DNA from: Indibacter alkaliphilus LW1
GTDB lineage: Bacteria > Bacteroidota > Bacteroidia > Cytophagales > Cyclobacteriaceae
DNA length: 64,000 nt
Reading direction: 5' to 3'
Assembly: GCF_000295935.2 (NCBI RefSeq)
Contig: NZ_ALWO02000023.1
Span: 124,001-188,000 of the forward strand
A program made the position numbers and the translations under genes. Position 1 is the first letter of the stretch. Each line of letters opens with the position of its first letter. Positions 17,979-26,072 of this stretch are shown here, in pieces. Under the pieces are notes generated by a model, which saw nothing but the letters and a program-made list of their open reading frames with translations, made no database searches and was not told the origin of the DNA.

Positions 17979-18496
17979 GGTTCAAAATCTTTATAGAGCA
18001 TACTTGCCTGAATCCCGTCGTTGTTTTGATACTTTCCAGTGCTATAAGTTTCAAATGGCTTTGATATATCATGATAATATATCTGACAGATTTCAATTCC
18101 CGGATAAATCTTGATGGGCTGTACACAGAAGATTTCCAAAGTCCAGTAACCACTGAAACCCACATCCCCAAAACCGGCAGTAATGTGTACGAAAAGGCCC
18201 AACCGCCCAATCGATGACCTACCCTCCAGCATGGGTACCAGATTCTCTGTTCGGGTATATTCGACCGTCCTGCCTAAATACAACCTGTTAGGTTCAAGAA
18301 TTATCCCCTCTTCTGGTATGATCATATCTTCAGTGACATGTTGATTTTTCATGTCTAAAACATCATCATTGTAAACTAAAAGCTTGTTGTCCAGGCGGAG
18401 ATTGTAACTGTTTGGGTTGATCCTTTCTTCACTAAATGGATGGATAAATATGTCTTTGTTCAGACGGTTTTTAATTTCAACTCCACTTAAGATCAT
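17975..18496 (-). CDS. dcd: dCTP deaminase
   Basis: 173 residues. Trimeric dUTPase-fold enzyme turning dCTP into dUTP (or dUMP in bifunctional forms). Seen are SGVEIKNRLN, NPNSYNLRLDNKL, and the active-site strand EGRSSIGRLGLFVHITAGFG followed by FSGYWTLEIFCVQPI. The serine and arginine of GRSS and the catalytic glutamate of TLE are present. Whether it also hydrolyses dUTP cannot be told from sequence. It overlaps cobW and yidD by 4 bases each, so the three are translated together. Confidence 0.9.
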   Translation of the reverse strand: MILSGVEIKNRLNKDIFIHPFSEERINPNSYNLRLDNKLLVYNDDVLDMKNQHVTEDMIIPEEGIILEPNRLYLGRTVEYTRTENLVPMLEGRSSIGRLGLFVHITAGFGDVGFSGYWTLEIFCVQPIKIYPGIEICQIYYHDISKPFETYSTGKYQNNDGIQASMLYKDFEP

Positions 18497-19458
18497 ATGG
18501 TAGAAGCTTTTAATTTAGAAGAAATAGCGTTATGAATGAGCCTTTCGATTCCTTTTCTCTCTATATCCCTACCTATAAAGATCAAAACCAATTTTTGGGA
18601 TTCATTTTTCTTGTACTGATTGGAAATTGTGAGCTTGTTTCCAGTTGACTGAACCAAAACAGCTTGATCTTCCCCTTTTAACTTGACAAAACCTTTAATT
18701 CTGTACAGTTGATGGTAGTACAAAAAAATAGAAGTGGATAGTACAGCATATAGTTGATCTCGGTCAAACTCAAATGGGACCTCCATAGCAATACTTTTCA
18801 TGCGATGAGCAGGTTTAATTGCATCCAATTTTGATTGATCTATCTTGGTCAGTATACTTTCTGCGCTTGAATCGAACAGGTCAAAGTCAAATTTCCCAAA
18901 AGTAGTGAGTGCAGTCTTTGCAAGAGGATTGATACTTTCAATCTCAGACTTAACGGATTCAGCATATTTTTCCTGAACCAAGTCAGTTTTATTAATCAGA
19001 ATAAGGTCCGAAGCTACAATTTGACGGAACATCTCAGGGACTTCCTGTACCCTGTCTTCAAAGTTTTCAGCATCCACCATGCAGACTACCTGTTGAAAAT
19101 CAAAGTACTGTATGACATCTTCACGCTTAAAAATTGATGCCAACTGTCCTGCATCTGCCACGCCAGAGGCTTCTATGAAAAGATTGTCCGGCAAAGTATC
19201 TGCCTGTATCATTTGGACCAGTACTTCAATTAGCTCATTGTCAAGAGAACAGCAAATGCACCCGTTGTTCAGTTCAAACAATTTGTTGTAATTTTTAATG
19301 ACTAATTCAGCGTCTACAGAACTTTTACCAAATTCATTTTCTATAACATAATTGAGCTCTGATTTACTTCTGGATAGCAGGTGGTTTAAAAGCGTGGTCT
19401 TTCCTGCTCCCAAAAATCCCGTAAGAAGATAAGTCTTGATTCTTTTGGTCATGTTCAT
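18493..19458 (-). CDS. CobW/ZNG-type G3E GTPase (metal chaperone)
   Basis: G3E P-loop GTPase of about 322 residues. Walker A is LLTGFLGAGKTTLLNHLL, with GCICCSL (the CxCC metal-binding motif), IEASGVADAG and LINKTDLV (NKxD). The C-terminal CobW domain follows. Such proteins deliver zinc or other metals to client enzymes, often under Zur control (family knowledge). I start it at the ATG at 19458. Alternatives are the ATG at 19452 and a TTG at 19470. It is the first gene of the operon and lies about 35 bases from a perfect palindrome. No His-rich loop seen. Confidence 0.87.
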   Translation of the reverse strand: MNMTKRIKTYLLTGFLGAGKTTLLNHLLSRSKSELNYVIENEFGKSSVDAELVIKNYNKLFELNNGCICCSLDNELIEVLVQMIQADTLPDNLFIEASGVADAGQLASIFKREDVIQYFDFQQVVCMVDAENFEDRVQEVPEMFRQIVASDLILINKTDLVQEKYAESVKSEIESINPLAKTALTTFGKFDFDLFDSSAESILTKIDQSKLDAIKPAHRMKSIAMEVPFEFDRDQLYAVLSTSIFLYYHQLYRIKGFVKLKGEDQAVLVQSTGNKLTISNQYKKNESQKLVLIFIGRDIERKGIERLIHNAISSKLKASTI

Positions 19459-19492
19459 TTTTTTATGCAAGGTATATTTCTAAAAATTTAAA

Positions 19493-19507
19493 TGCAACAA
19501 AGTTGCA
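19493..19507. promoter_or_regulatory. Candidate Zur/Fur-type operator
   Basis: TGCAAC-AAA-GTTGCA is a perfect 6-bp inverted repeat with a 3-bp centre, placed just upstream of the cobW-dcd-yidD-fur operon. The symmetry and size suit a Fur-family dimer. The encoded Fur-like protein is the natural candidate to bind it (inference). Confidence 0.6.
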
Positions 19508-19829
19508 AGATAGAAGCTTGTATATTTTCCTTCTTTATCGGTTACTGCAATTCTGCTAGAAAAGGGAAAGCCTTTTACTTTCCTATATTGATATCTTTCA
19601 ACTTTTTACTTCCAGCCTTTAGAAAGCCAAAAATAGGAGCCCTGAAACGACACATGGCTGATGGGCTTTCTGAAGGGACCAAGGTATTACGGCATAAACA
19701 GGAAGGGTTTTCTGAGGAGGATTTATTCCATTCCACCTTGAATTCAGTGGTTTTGCAGACTCCAGGTCAGGGGCTAAACAAAAGCTCCAGCGCAAAGAGT
19801 GAAAAGTTTACAATAATATCATGACTACT
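19508..19829. other. Intergenic stretch without a supported gene
   Basis: Between the operator and the radC-like remnant there are only frames of poor quality, for example 19492-19824 (+), which reads through the operator itself. I see no domain, no RNA gene and no repeat. It may hold decayed sequence 5' of the radC remnant, but I could not align any part. Confidence 0.5.
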
Positions 19830-20015
19830 TCCAGAAACATCCTCAGAGAAGAAACTAAAATTCTTTACACCAATGGAATATCAGCCCCACGGAACAGGAC
19901 AAAAGACTGTACAATAAACTCCCTGAGACAGGGAAGCACCTGGAAATCATCGTGCTGGACCCTAACATTTTCAATGAAGTGCTTAATCAGTTTTGCTGAG
20001 GAAGGCATGATGTAA
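19830..20015 (+). pseudogene. Decayed RadC/JAB-domain gene, 3' end
   Basis: Three frames together restore a RadC-type JAB (JAMM) C-terminus. One frame gives LREETKILYTN. A second gives ISPTEQDKRLYNKL followed by KHLEIIVLDPNIFNE. A third gives SFAEEGMM and a stop at 20013-20015. The normal pattern is ...ILxHNHPSGN-xPTxQDxxLTxKLxxAGxxLxIxVLDHIIxxxxxYFSFAxEGxM. The HNHPSG metal site is disrupted and at least two frameshifts are needed. A good terminator follows, which supports a once-real gene. The N-terminal part is not recognisable. Confidence 0.6.
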
Positions 20016-20017
20016 TG

Positions 20018-20046
20018 GAAAGGGGAGGGAGGCTCCCTTTTTTTTG
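20018..20046 (+). terminator. Rho-independent terminator after the radC remnant
   Basis: AAAGGGGAG pairs with CTCCCTTTT (one G-T wobble) around the loop GGAGG, followed by a T run. It lies 3-5 bases after the remnant's stop codon. Confidence 0.7.
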
Positions 20047-20381
20047 CCTGATTGCTAGTTTTTAAGAAAAGACCTGATTTTCCACTTAAAATATTTGCCG
20101 TGAAAACTGTAGTGGTTGTGGAATATTGACTATGAGGATTCTCAATCTGCTGTGATTTTGAAAAAGGGATTGATTCTAAGTTTCCTGTAAGTTATTGTCA
20201 ATTTCATTTTTTACTGAAAAAGGGAGATGATGTCAATGAAAATGAAGAGTCAAGGAAGCAGGCTGAATTTTAGGTTTACTCTAAAATTTATTCCCCCTCC
20301 CTTGACCGATTCATTGCTTGTCAAGTTAAGCTGGGATTGGCTTTTTGATGAAGGTATTTTAAATATTAGTTGTCATTTAAC
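20047..20381. other. Intergenic, AT-rich, no gene seen
   Basis: About 335 bases between a terminator and the 3' end of the dinB-like gene. A 69-codon frame at 20227-20436 runs into the convergent gene and has no recognisable features. Nothing supported. Confidence 0.5.
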
Positions 20382-20873
20382 TCAAAGCTGCCTTTCCCAG
20401 AAAGCAGGTGGCTCAATGTTCAGTGCCCGCAAATAAACATAGCCCTGGCCCCTGTGGTGGATTTCGTTGTCAATGAAATACAATAGTGTACAAAACCCTT
20501 TGTCTTTGTACTGACCAAATGCGAGTAGTTCTTCCTGAAACCTATTGTCACTAATTTGAGGCCAATAGAGATTGATTTCATCTGTGGATTTATCCCAGAG
20601 TTCCAGTAACCTTTCTTTGCTGTTACCTGAGCGGTCTTTTTCGTCCAATTCTTCCCAAATGTCTGTTGCCAGGCCCTTGGCACCCGGAGCCGCAATGGCC
20701 AAGAGTTCTGATACCATCTGTGCAAAGGTTCTCATGCCTCCAATGGAAAATTCAAAAAGTTCTTTCTCTGGAAACGTTTCAATTACCTTTCTTGTAAGTA
20801 AGCGATGACCTTGCCAATGGTTCAAAAATTGATCCTTAGTAATAAGAGTGAGCATTGATTCTTGTGTTTTCAT
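20382..20873 (-). CDS. DinB-family protein
   Basis: 163 residues from the ATG at 20873 (MKTQESML). The open frame extends 11 codons further, but those residues (start MFFCKNKF) look non-coding. Four-helix-bundle DinB/YfiT fold: LNHWQGHRLLTRKVIETFPE, GGMRTFAQMVSELLAIAAPG and IDNEIHHRGQGYVYLRALNI, with the third metal histidines in NEIHHRGQ. Members are probably metal-dependent thiol transferases or hydrolases (family knowledge). It is divergent from a YafY-type regulator, which probably controls it. Confidence 0.82.
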   Translation of the reverse strand: MKTQESMLTLITKDQFLNHWQGHRLLTRKVIETFPEKELFEFSIGGMRTFAQMVSELLAIAAPGAKGLATDIWEELDEKDRSGNSKERLLELWDKSTDEINLYWPQISDNRFQEELLAFGQYKDKGFCTLLYFIDNEIHHRGQGYVYLRALNIEPPAFWERQL

Positions 20874-20914
20874 AGTGTTTATAAATTTGTTTTTACAAAA
20901 AAACATATGACTTG

Positions 20915-20930
20915 TGACAACAGTATGTCA
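20915..20930. promoter_or_regulatory. Candidate operator between dinB-like and WYL genes
   Basis: TGACA-ACAGTA-TGTCA is an inverted repeat with perfect 5-bp arms, inside the 88-bp divergent region. Its position suits a regulator acting on both genes, presumably the WYL protein encoded at 20962 (inference). Confidence 0.4.
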
Positions 20931-20961
20931 GTAGTATTTTTATACTTTCAAAAATATTATC

Positions 20962-21912
20962 ATGAACAGAGTTGACAGGTTAACCGCTATTCTTACCCAG
21001 CTTCAATCCAAAAGGGTGGTCAAAGCCAAAGAAATTGCTGAAAGGTTTGGCATAAGCCTTAGAACCGTCTATAGAGATATCAGAGCTTTGGAAGAAGGGG
21101 GCATTCCTGTCATTGGAGAAGCGGGTATGGGTTATTCCTTGGTGGACGGCTACCGGCTACCGCCTGTAATGTTCACACAGGATGAAGGAAGGGCGTTGGT
21201 TTTGGCTGAAAAACTTATGTCCCAGCTTTCGGATAAGGGGAGTAGTCAACATTTGAACTCAGCGATGATCAAAATCAAGTCGGTATTAAAAAATAATCAG
21301 AAGGATGAGCTGGAGAGCCTGGAACACCAAATCGGTGTTCTTTTTCACCATAACCCTCTTGGCAATGATCGAAACAAAGATTACTTGAATCACCTGCTGC
21401 ATTCCTTGTCAGATAAAATTATTGTCACGATCATTTATACTACCTTTGAAGAAGAAAAGACTTCTACACGAACTGTAGAACCACTGGGAGTATATTTTTC
21501 ATTTGGACAATGGTACCTGATAGCATGGTGCAGGTTAAGGAAAGATTATAGGAATTTCCGCCTCGATCGGATCAGCAGCTTACAACTGGGTACTGAAACA
21601 TACAGCCAAAAATCGCATCCAAGTTTGGCCGAATACCTTGAAAAAGTAAGAAATACTGAAAATCTTACTGAGTTTACGATTGAAGTGCCTTTTGAGCAGG
21701 AAAAATACCTCAGGGTACAAAAGTACAATATGGGCTTGGTAATGGAAAGCAGACATAAGGATCATGTTGAGATGAAATTTATGACTTCTTCCAGTGAAGG
21801 GTTTGTGAGATGGTTGCTTCAGATGGGCGATTCAGTAAAGCTTATAGCACCGGAATCAGCCAAAGAAATGATGAGAGAGATTGTAAATGGGATAAGAAGA
21901 AAATTGGATTAA
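20962..21912 (+). CDS. YafY-type HTH/WYL transcriptional regulator
   Basis: 316 residues. N-terminal HTH_11: RLTAILTQLQSKRVVKAKEIAERFGISLRTVYRDIRALEE is the recognition region (residues of about 5-45). Then GIPVIGEAGMGYSLVDGYRLPP, the classic YafY linker. The WYL domain holds VEPLGVYFSFGQWYLIAWCR and RNFRLDRISSLQLG, and a WCX-like C-terminal domain follows. These regulators are often next to DinB or SRPBCC genes, as here. It transcribes away from the dinB-like gene. Confidence 0.88.
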   Translation: MNRVDRLTAILTQLQSKRVVKAKEIAERFGISLRTVYRDIRALEEGGIPVIGEAGMGYSLVDGYRLPPVMFTQDEGRALVLAEKLMSQLSDKGSSQHLNSAMIKIKSVLKNNQKDELESLEHQIGVLFHHNPLGNDRNKDYLNHLLHSLSDKIIVTIIYTTFEEEKTSTRTVEPLGVYFSFGQWYLIAWCRLRKDYRNFRLDRISSLQLGTETYSQKSHPSLAEYLEKVRNTENLTEFTIEVPFEQEKYLRVQKYNMGLVMESRHKDHVEMKFMTSSSEGFVRWLLQMGDSVKLIAPESAKEMMREIVNGIRRKLD

Positions 21913-22100
21913 TATTTTGGAAAATGATATTTCCTGATTTTCAATCACAAGGATGCTTATTTGAGATGTCAGGATATGCTCCTAAATCTATGGAAACCAG
22001 AACTTTAATGACTGGTCGTAGTCAGCCGCTATTCTTTACCTTTTGAGTAGCCAACTGATTTGGGGTTTTCAAGTATCAAAATGCCATTGGTTTATTCATG

Positions 22101-22355
22101 TTAAAATTGTGGATCTTCCAATAAAAAGGCGCTGAAACCGTTTTGCTGAAATACAGTTTGAAGTTCATCAATGTTTAAGTTTTCATAGTATTCCACCCTG
22201 AAGATATTATCACAGTCATCCAGGTCGAAATTTACCTTGTATTGTGGGTATATGCTTTGGAATTTGACCAAGATCAATGCGGCTGATTCCTGATCTTTTA
22301 CAGTAGTACGAAATACCTCCACTTGTTTTCTTATTTGCAGCGGTTCAGTTTTCAC
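22101..22355 (-). CDS. Small ferredoxin-fold-like protein, function unknown
   Basis: 84 residues, starting MKTEPLQIRKQVEVFRTTV. The order strand-helix-strand-strand-helix-strand (VEVFRTTVKDQESAALILVK, KVNFDLDDCDNIFRVEYY, NIDELQTVFQQNGFSAFLLE) resembles the HMA-type ferredoxin-like fold, but without the metal CxxC. Such small proteins are common in Bacteroidota and uncharacterised. Last gene of a minus-strand trio with SRPBCC and VOC genes; its start overlaps the SRPBCC end by 11 bases. Confidence 0.65.
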   Translation of the reverse strand: MKTEPLQIRKQVEVFRTTVKDQESAALILVKFQSIYPQYKVNFDLDDCDNIFRVEYYENLNIDELQTVFQQNGFSAFLLEDPQF

Positions 22356-22740
22356 AATAATTTTTCAGTCTATATAAAAACATCCCCCAATTGTAGTTGC
22401 ACAATCGGAAATAATCTGTGATTTCTCTCCAATTTCTATGAGTTAGGATAATTTCGGTTAGATTGTTTTTATCTCTTAAATCGAAATTGATAATTGTGTT
22501 TTGCCATTCATTATCAGAGGCAATACAATGCCAGGTCACTTGCTGACTTTCCTTAAGTGCTATCACCTTCATTTTGGTGATATATCCCTCATCAAAGTCA
22601 AATTCATTGACATGTCCGAGTATCGGCTCTACTTTGAGTTTCGGAGTCCAGATGGCTGAAAGTCCTTCTTTTGTTGTGATAGCCTCATAAACCTTTTCAG
22701 TAGAAACTTTTATTTTAGTGAGATGCTCGATTTGGTGCAT
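22345..22740 (-). CDS. SRPBCC (AHSA1-like) domain protein
   Basis: 131 residues with the START/Bet v1-like pattern: an N-terminal strand TKIKVSTEKVYEAITTKEGL, a central aromatic strand QQVTWHCIAS, and a C-terminal helix YNWGMFLYRLKNYCEN. The fold binds hydrophobic ligands and the function here is unknown. It lies 2 bases after the VOC gene on the same strand. Confidence 0.8.
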   Translation of the reverse strand: MHQIEHLTKIKVSTEKVYEAITTKEGLSAIWTPKLKVEPILGHVNEFDFDEGYITKMKVIALKESQQVTWHCIASDNEWQNTIINFDLRDKNNLTEIILTHRNWREITDYFRLCNYNWGMFLYRLKNYCEN

Positions 22741-22742
22741 AT

Positions 22743-23156
22743 TCAGGCGGTTTGTTTCCTAAGTGCTTCCTCATCCATAAAGAGTACCTCCCATTGATGA
22801 CCATCCAAATCTGCAAAGGCATTTTGATACATCCATCCGTGGTCCTTAGGTTTGGAATATAAAGACGCTCCAACCTCAAGCGCTTTTATAACCATTTCAT
22901 CAACGGCTTTTCTGCTTGGCGCATCTATGGCAATAAGCATTTCTGAGGTTTGGTGTCCATCTGCGATCTTTCGGTCCGTAAACTGACTAAATTTTTCTTC
23001 TGTAAGTAGCATCACAAAGATATTTTCCCCTAAAACCATACATGCAGCTGTTTCATCTGTAAACTGATTATTGAACTTAAAGCCTAAATGCGAAAAGAAA
23101 TCCATAGATTTAGTAAGATCTTTCACTGGAAGATTGAGGTAAATTTGTTTGATCAT
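22743..23156 (-). CDS. VOC-family (glyoxalase/bleomycin-resistance-like) protein
   Basis: 137 residues. It starts MIKQIYLNLPVKDLTKSMDFFSHLGF, the typical VOC beta-alpha module, and ends with KDHGWMYQNAFADLDGHQWEVLFMDEE, the second module with the usual D-P/D-G-H-x-W-E. Probably a metal-dependent lyase, dioxygenase or antibiotic-binding protein; substrate unknown. First gene of the VOC-SRPBCC-small protein set. Confidence 0.85.
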   Translation of the reverse strand: MIKQIYLNLPVKDLTKSMDFFSHLGFKFNNQFTDETAACMVLGENIFVMLLTEEKFSQFTDRKIADGHQTSEMLIAIDAPSRKAVDEMVIKALEVGASLYSKPKDHGWMYQNAFADLDGHQWEVLFMDEEALRKQTA

Positions 23157-23504
23157 ATCGTTATGGAGTTGATTGAAAGAATAAAATCATTGGTATAGCA
23201 CAAAACTAAGTCGAACATGTAAGAATTATCCTGTGTAAATACGACAATGTATGAGGTTGATTCCGACATATTTAAAAAATAAATTTGCCCTAGGCAATCG
23301 AGCGTGATGAAATAGGCATAAAATGAGATGCCCAGATAGTCCAGGGGAAACCATGCGAAGATTCCAAATAGCGGTTTTAAGACAATTATATACTTGTGAA
23401 ATGCCCATGAGAACAAGTTCATACTTAGCGTGATGATTATTCAGAGCATTCCATAGCCTGCTCCGACTGATCGGGGTGACCATTGAAAAACAAATTATTA
23501 ACAC
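23157..23504. other. Intergenic region between divergent VOC and GlxA-type genes
   Basis: 348 bases. An 89-codon minus-strand frame (23153-23422) would overlap the VOC start by ATGA, but it is unrecognisable. A second minus frame overlaps it in another phase. I see no repeat or clear operator. It presumably holds the promoters of both neighbours. Confidence 0.45.
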
Positions 23505-24479
23505 ATGAAACATGTATCTATTTTATTGTTACATCAGGTAAATCTTGGTGGGCTGGAAAATGCTAGACAAGGTCTCCTGGAAGCCAATGAGTACTTAAGA
23601 CTAAAAGGCAAAGCTCCCATGTTTCATGTTAACCTTATAGGATTGGTACCAGAAGTATCCCTCAACAATGGCTTATACACCGTCAAACCGGATAAATTAT
23701 TGAAAGATACAGCTAAGACAGATATCATAATCATCCCTCCTGTGACTGCTGACATGGCAATTTCAATCCGGGAAAACAGCGGCTTTTTTTCATGGATCAG
23801 AAGTCAATATGCCATGGGAGCTGAAGTGGTAACATTATGTTTGGGTGCCTTTATTTTAGGTTCAACAGGATTATTGGATGGAAAAAGATGTGTGACGCAT
23901 TGGAAGGCTGCTGCAGATTTCCAGAAGCTTTTTCCCAATACCAAGCTTCAAGCTGACAACCTGCTCACAGATGAAAATGGTATTTATACAGGAGGGGGAG
24001 CTTTTTCATCTGCAAATCTGATTTTATATGTCATAGAAAAGATGGTAAACAGAGAGGCAGCTGTGTATTGTTCTAAAATATTTCAGATTGACATGGGTAG
24101 AAACTCCCAGTCTCCATTTATCATTTTTAAGGGTCAAAAAGACCATCCGGATGTGGAAGTGATAGATATTCAGGAATATGTGGAAATGAATTTTGAAAAT
24201 AAAATCACGGTCGATGATCTTTGTGAAAGGTTCAATATGGTGCGGAGGACTATGGAAAGGAGGTTTAAGCAAGCAACCGGTAATACAGTGTTGGAATACA
24301 TTCAGCGGGTGAGGGTAGAGGCTGCTAAGAGAAATCTTGAAAAAACCCGTAAAACCGTAAGTGAAATCATGCATGAAGTAGGCTATTCAGATTCTAAATC
24401 TTTCCGTGATATTTTTAAAAAGTACGCGGGGATCTCACCGGTCGACTATAAAAATAAGTATGGCCTTTTTTTAAACTGA
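23505..24479 (+). CDS. GlxA-family transcriptional regulator (DJ-1/PfpI + AraC HTH)
   Basis: 324 residues. Residues of about 5-185 are a class-I glutamine-amidotransferase-like (DJ-1/PfpI) sensor domain with VVTLCLGAFILGSTGLLDGK (nucleophile-elbow cysteine) and THWKAAADFQ. Residues of about 220-320 are an AraC-type double HTH: FENKITVDDLCERFNM, RRTMERRFKQATGNT and ISEIMHEVGYSDSKSFRDIF-like positions (SEIMHEVGYSDSKSF). Likely activates the following SRPBCC/VOC genes (inference from position). Confidence 0.88.
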   Translation: MKHVSILLLHQVNLGGLENARQGLLEANEYLRLKGKAPMFHVNLIGLVPEVSLNNGLYTVKPDKLLKDTAKTDIIIIPPVTADMAISIRENSGFFSWIRSQYAMGAEVVTLCLGAFILGSTGLLDGKRCVTHWKAAADFQKLFPNTKLQADNLLTDENGIYTGGGAFSSANLILYVIEKMVNREAAVYCSKIFQIDMGRNSQSPFIIFKGQKDHPDVEVIDIQEYVEMNFENKITVDDLCERFNMVRRTMERRFKQATGNTVLEYIQRVRVEAAKRNLEKTRKTVSEIMHEVGYSDSKSFRDIFKKYAGISPVDYKNKYGLFLN

Positions 24480-24524
24480 ATTAGTTTTGTCGCATTTGAC
24501 CCTTTTATTGTCGTTTTTTAACTA

Positions 24525-24553
24525 TTGGAATACATTTTAGCGTGGTATATTTG
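24525..24553 (+). promoter_or_regulatory. Promoter of the SRPBCC/VOC pair
   Basis: TTG at 24525-24527, 18 bases, then TATATTTG at 24546-24553. The -7 box is a perfect TAnnTTTG, 40 bases before the ATG at 24593. Confidence 0.5.
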
Positions 24554-24592
24554 TTTTATAGATTTTTAAATATTAAACAATCCAAATAAAAT

Positions 24593-25456
24593 ATGTCTAT
24601 TATTCGAATTTCTGAAGAAATCCATTCTCCATTGAGTTTGGTATGGAAGTCATGGACTTTACCTGATCATATTGTCAATTGGAACTATGCCTCGGACTCT
24701 TGGCATTGCCCCAAAGCTGAAAATAAGCTTCAACCTGATGGTAGGTTTTCCTTCAGAATGGAAGCAAAAGATGGCTGTATGGGTTTTGATTTTTCAGGGA
24801 AGTATTTAGATATTAAGGAAGGTGAATCCATTTCATCGGTACTTGATGATGGAAGAAATGTCCATGTGAAATTTGAGCAAAAAAAGGAATATGTGATTGT
24901 CAGTCAGGAATTTGAAGCTGAAAAAGATAATTCAGAGGAGCTTCAAAAAAAAGGATGGCAAGCTATTTTAGAAAATTTTAAGTCTTATACCGAGAGCCTT
25001 GCTGCTATAGTCAGGATGAATTTTGAAATCCTGATCAAAGCGCCTGTTGAAAAAGTGTACGAAACCATGTTGGCTGAGGATACCTATAAGCAATGGACAT
25101 ATGCATTTTATCCGGGATCTTTTTATCGTGGCTCATGGGATGAGGGAGAGAAAATACTATTTATCGCCAGGGACAGTGAAGGTAATGAAGGCGGAATGGT
25201 TGCTAGAGTAAAAAAATCGATTCCTAATGAAGTTGTAAGCCTTGAACATTACGGAATTTTAGATAAGGGTGAGGAAATTACTGAAGGACCCGAAATTAGT
25301 ATTTGGGCAGGTGCACTGGAGGAATACAGGTTTGAACCTGTAGCCGGTGGCACGCTGCTGAAAATTATTTCAGATACCAATCGGGAGTATCAGGAATATT
25401 TTGAAAATACATGGCCTAAAGCATTGGAATCTCTTAAATCAATCTGTGAAAACTAA
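24593..25456 (+). CDS. Tandem SRPBCC (AHSA1-like) protein
   Basis: 287 residues made of two complete START/Bet v1-like domains. Domain 1 (about 1-140) starts IIRISEEIHSPLSLVWKSW and ends with GWQAILENFKSYTESL. Domain 2 (about 143-287) starts RMNFEILIKAPVEKVYETML, contains GSFYRGSWDEGEKILF, and ends ENTWPKALESLKSICEN. Each alone has normal single-protein length, so this looks like the fusion of two adjacent genes. Ligand unknown. Followed 11 bases later by a VOC gene. Confidence 0.82.
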   Translation: MSIIRISEEIHSPLSLVWKSWTLPDHIVNWNYASDSWHCPKAENKLQPDGRFSFRMEAKDGCMGFDFSGKYLDIKEGESISSVLDDGRNVHVKFEQKKEYVIVSQEFEAEKDNSEELQKKGWQAILENFKSYTESLAAIVRMNFEILIKAPVEKVYETMLAEDTYKQWTYAFYPGSFYRGSWDEGEKILFIARDSEGNEGGMVARVKKSIPNEVVSLEHYGILDKGEEITEGPEISIWAGALEEYRFEPVAGGTLLKIISDTNREYQEYFENTWPKALESLKSICEN

Positions 25457-25467
25457 ATGATAATGAT

Positions 25468-25905
25468 ATGGCAACAGTATCCACCTACCTCAATTTCAGA
25501 CGAGAAACAGAAAAGGCCTTTTCATTTTACAAAGATGTGTTTGGGACAGATTTTATTGAAGGGGTTCACAGGTACAAAGATATGCCTCCTTCAGAGGGTA
25601 TGCCTCCTTTGCCGGAAGAAGACCAAAACCTAATCATGAACATGACATTACCAATTGTAGGAGGTCATCTTTTGATGGGGTCTGATTGTCCTTCAAGTAT
25701 GGGAATGGATGTCAACATTGGCAATAATGTACATATTAGCCTGCATTTAGACACCAAGGAAGAAACCCGGAAGTTATTTGGAGCACTTTCTAAAAATGGT
25801 GAAGTCACCATGGAACTTCAGGAAATGTTCTGGGGGGAATATTTTGGTAGCTGCACAGATCAATTTGGTGTGCAGTGGATGTTTCATTGCTCTTCACTCC
25901 ATTAA
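25468..25905 (+). CDS. PhnB-like VOC-family protein
   Basis: 145 residues of the PhnB/DUF1338-like VOC type: it starts VSTYLNFRRETEKAFSFYKDVFGTDF and ends MFWGEYFGSCTDQFGVQWMFHC. Central LPIVGGHLLMGSD. The function of PhnB-type VOC proteins is not settled. Probably co-transcribed with the tandem SRPBCC gene. Confidence 0.83.
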   Translation: MATVSTYLNFRRETEKAFSFYKDVFGTDFIEGVHRYKDMPPSEGMPPLPEEDQNLIMNMTLPIVGGHLLMGSDCPSSMGMDVNIGNNVHISLHLDTKEETRKLFGALSKNGEVTMELQEMFWGEYFGSCTDQFGVQWMFHCSSLH

Positions 25906-26072
25906 AATTTCTTCCATACCTTTGCAGCTAAAGGCATGATGAAGTCAAAATGGGGACAATTTTTGGTGACATCTAGTTGGAATTTTTTTATTAAACAGAT
26001 CACATATTTTAGAAATCCCAACAGGAGAAAAAGGTGTAATATTTTAACTCTTTGTTAAAAATGGCATAAAAA

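Noticed and set aside
19492-19824. 110-codon plus-strand frame upstream of the radC remnant
   Set aside because: It reads through the palindromic operator of the opposite operon and shows no domain.
23153-23422. 89-codon minus-strand frame whose stop overlaps the VOC start
   Set aside because: The ATGA overlap is suggestive, but the residues are unrecognisable and a competing frame covers the same DNA. Kept as intergenic.
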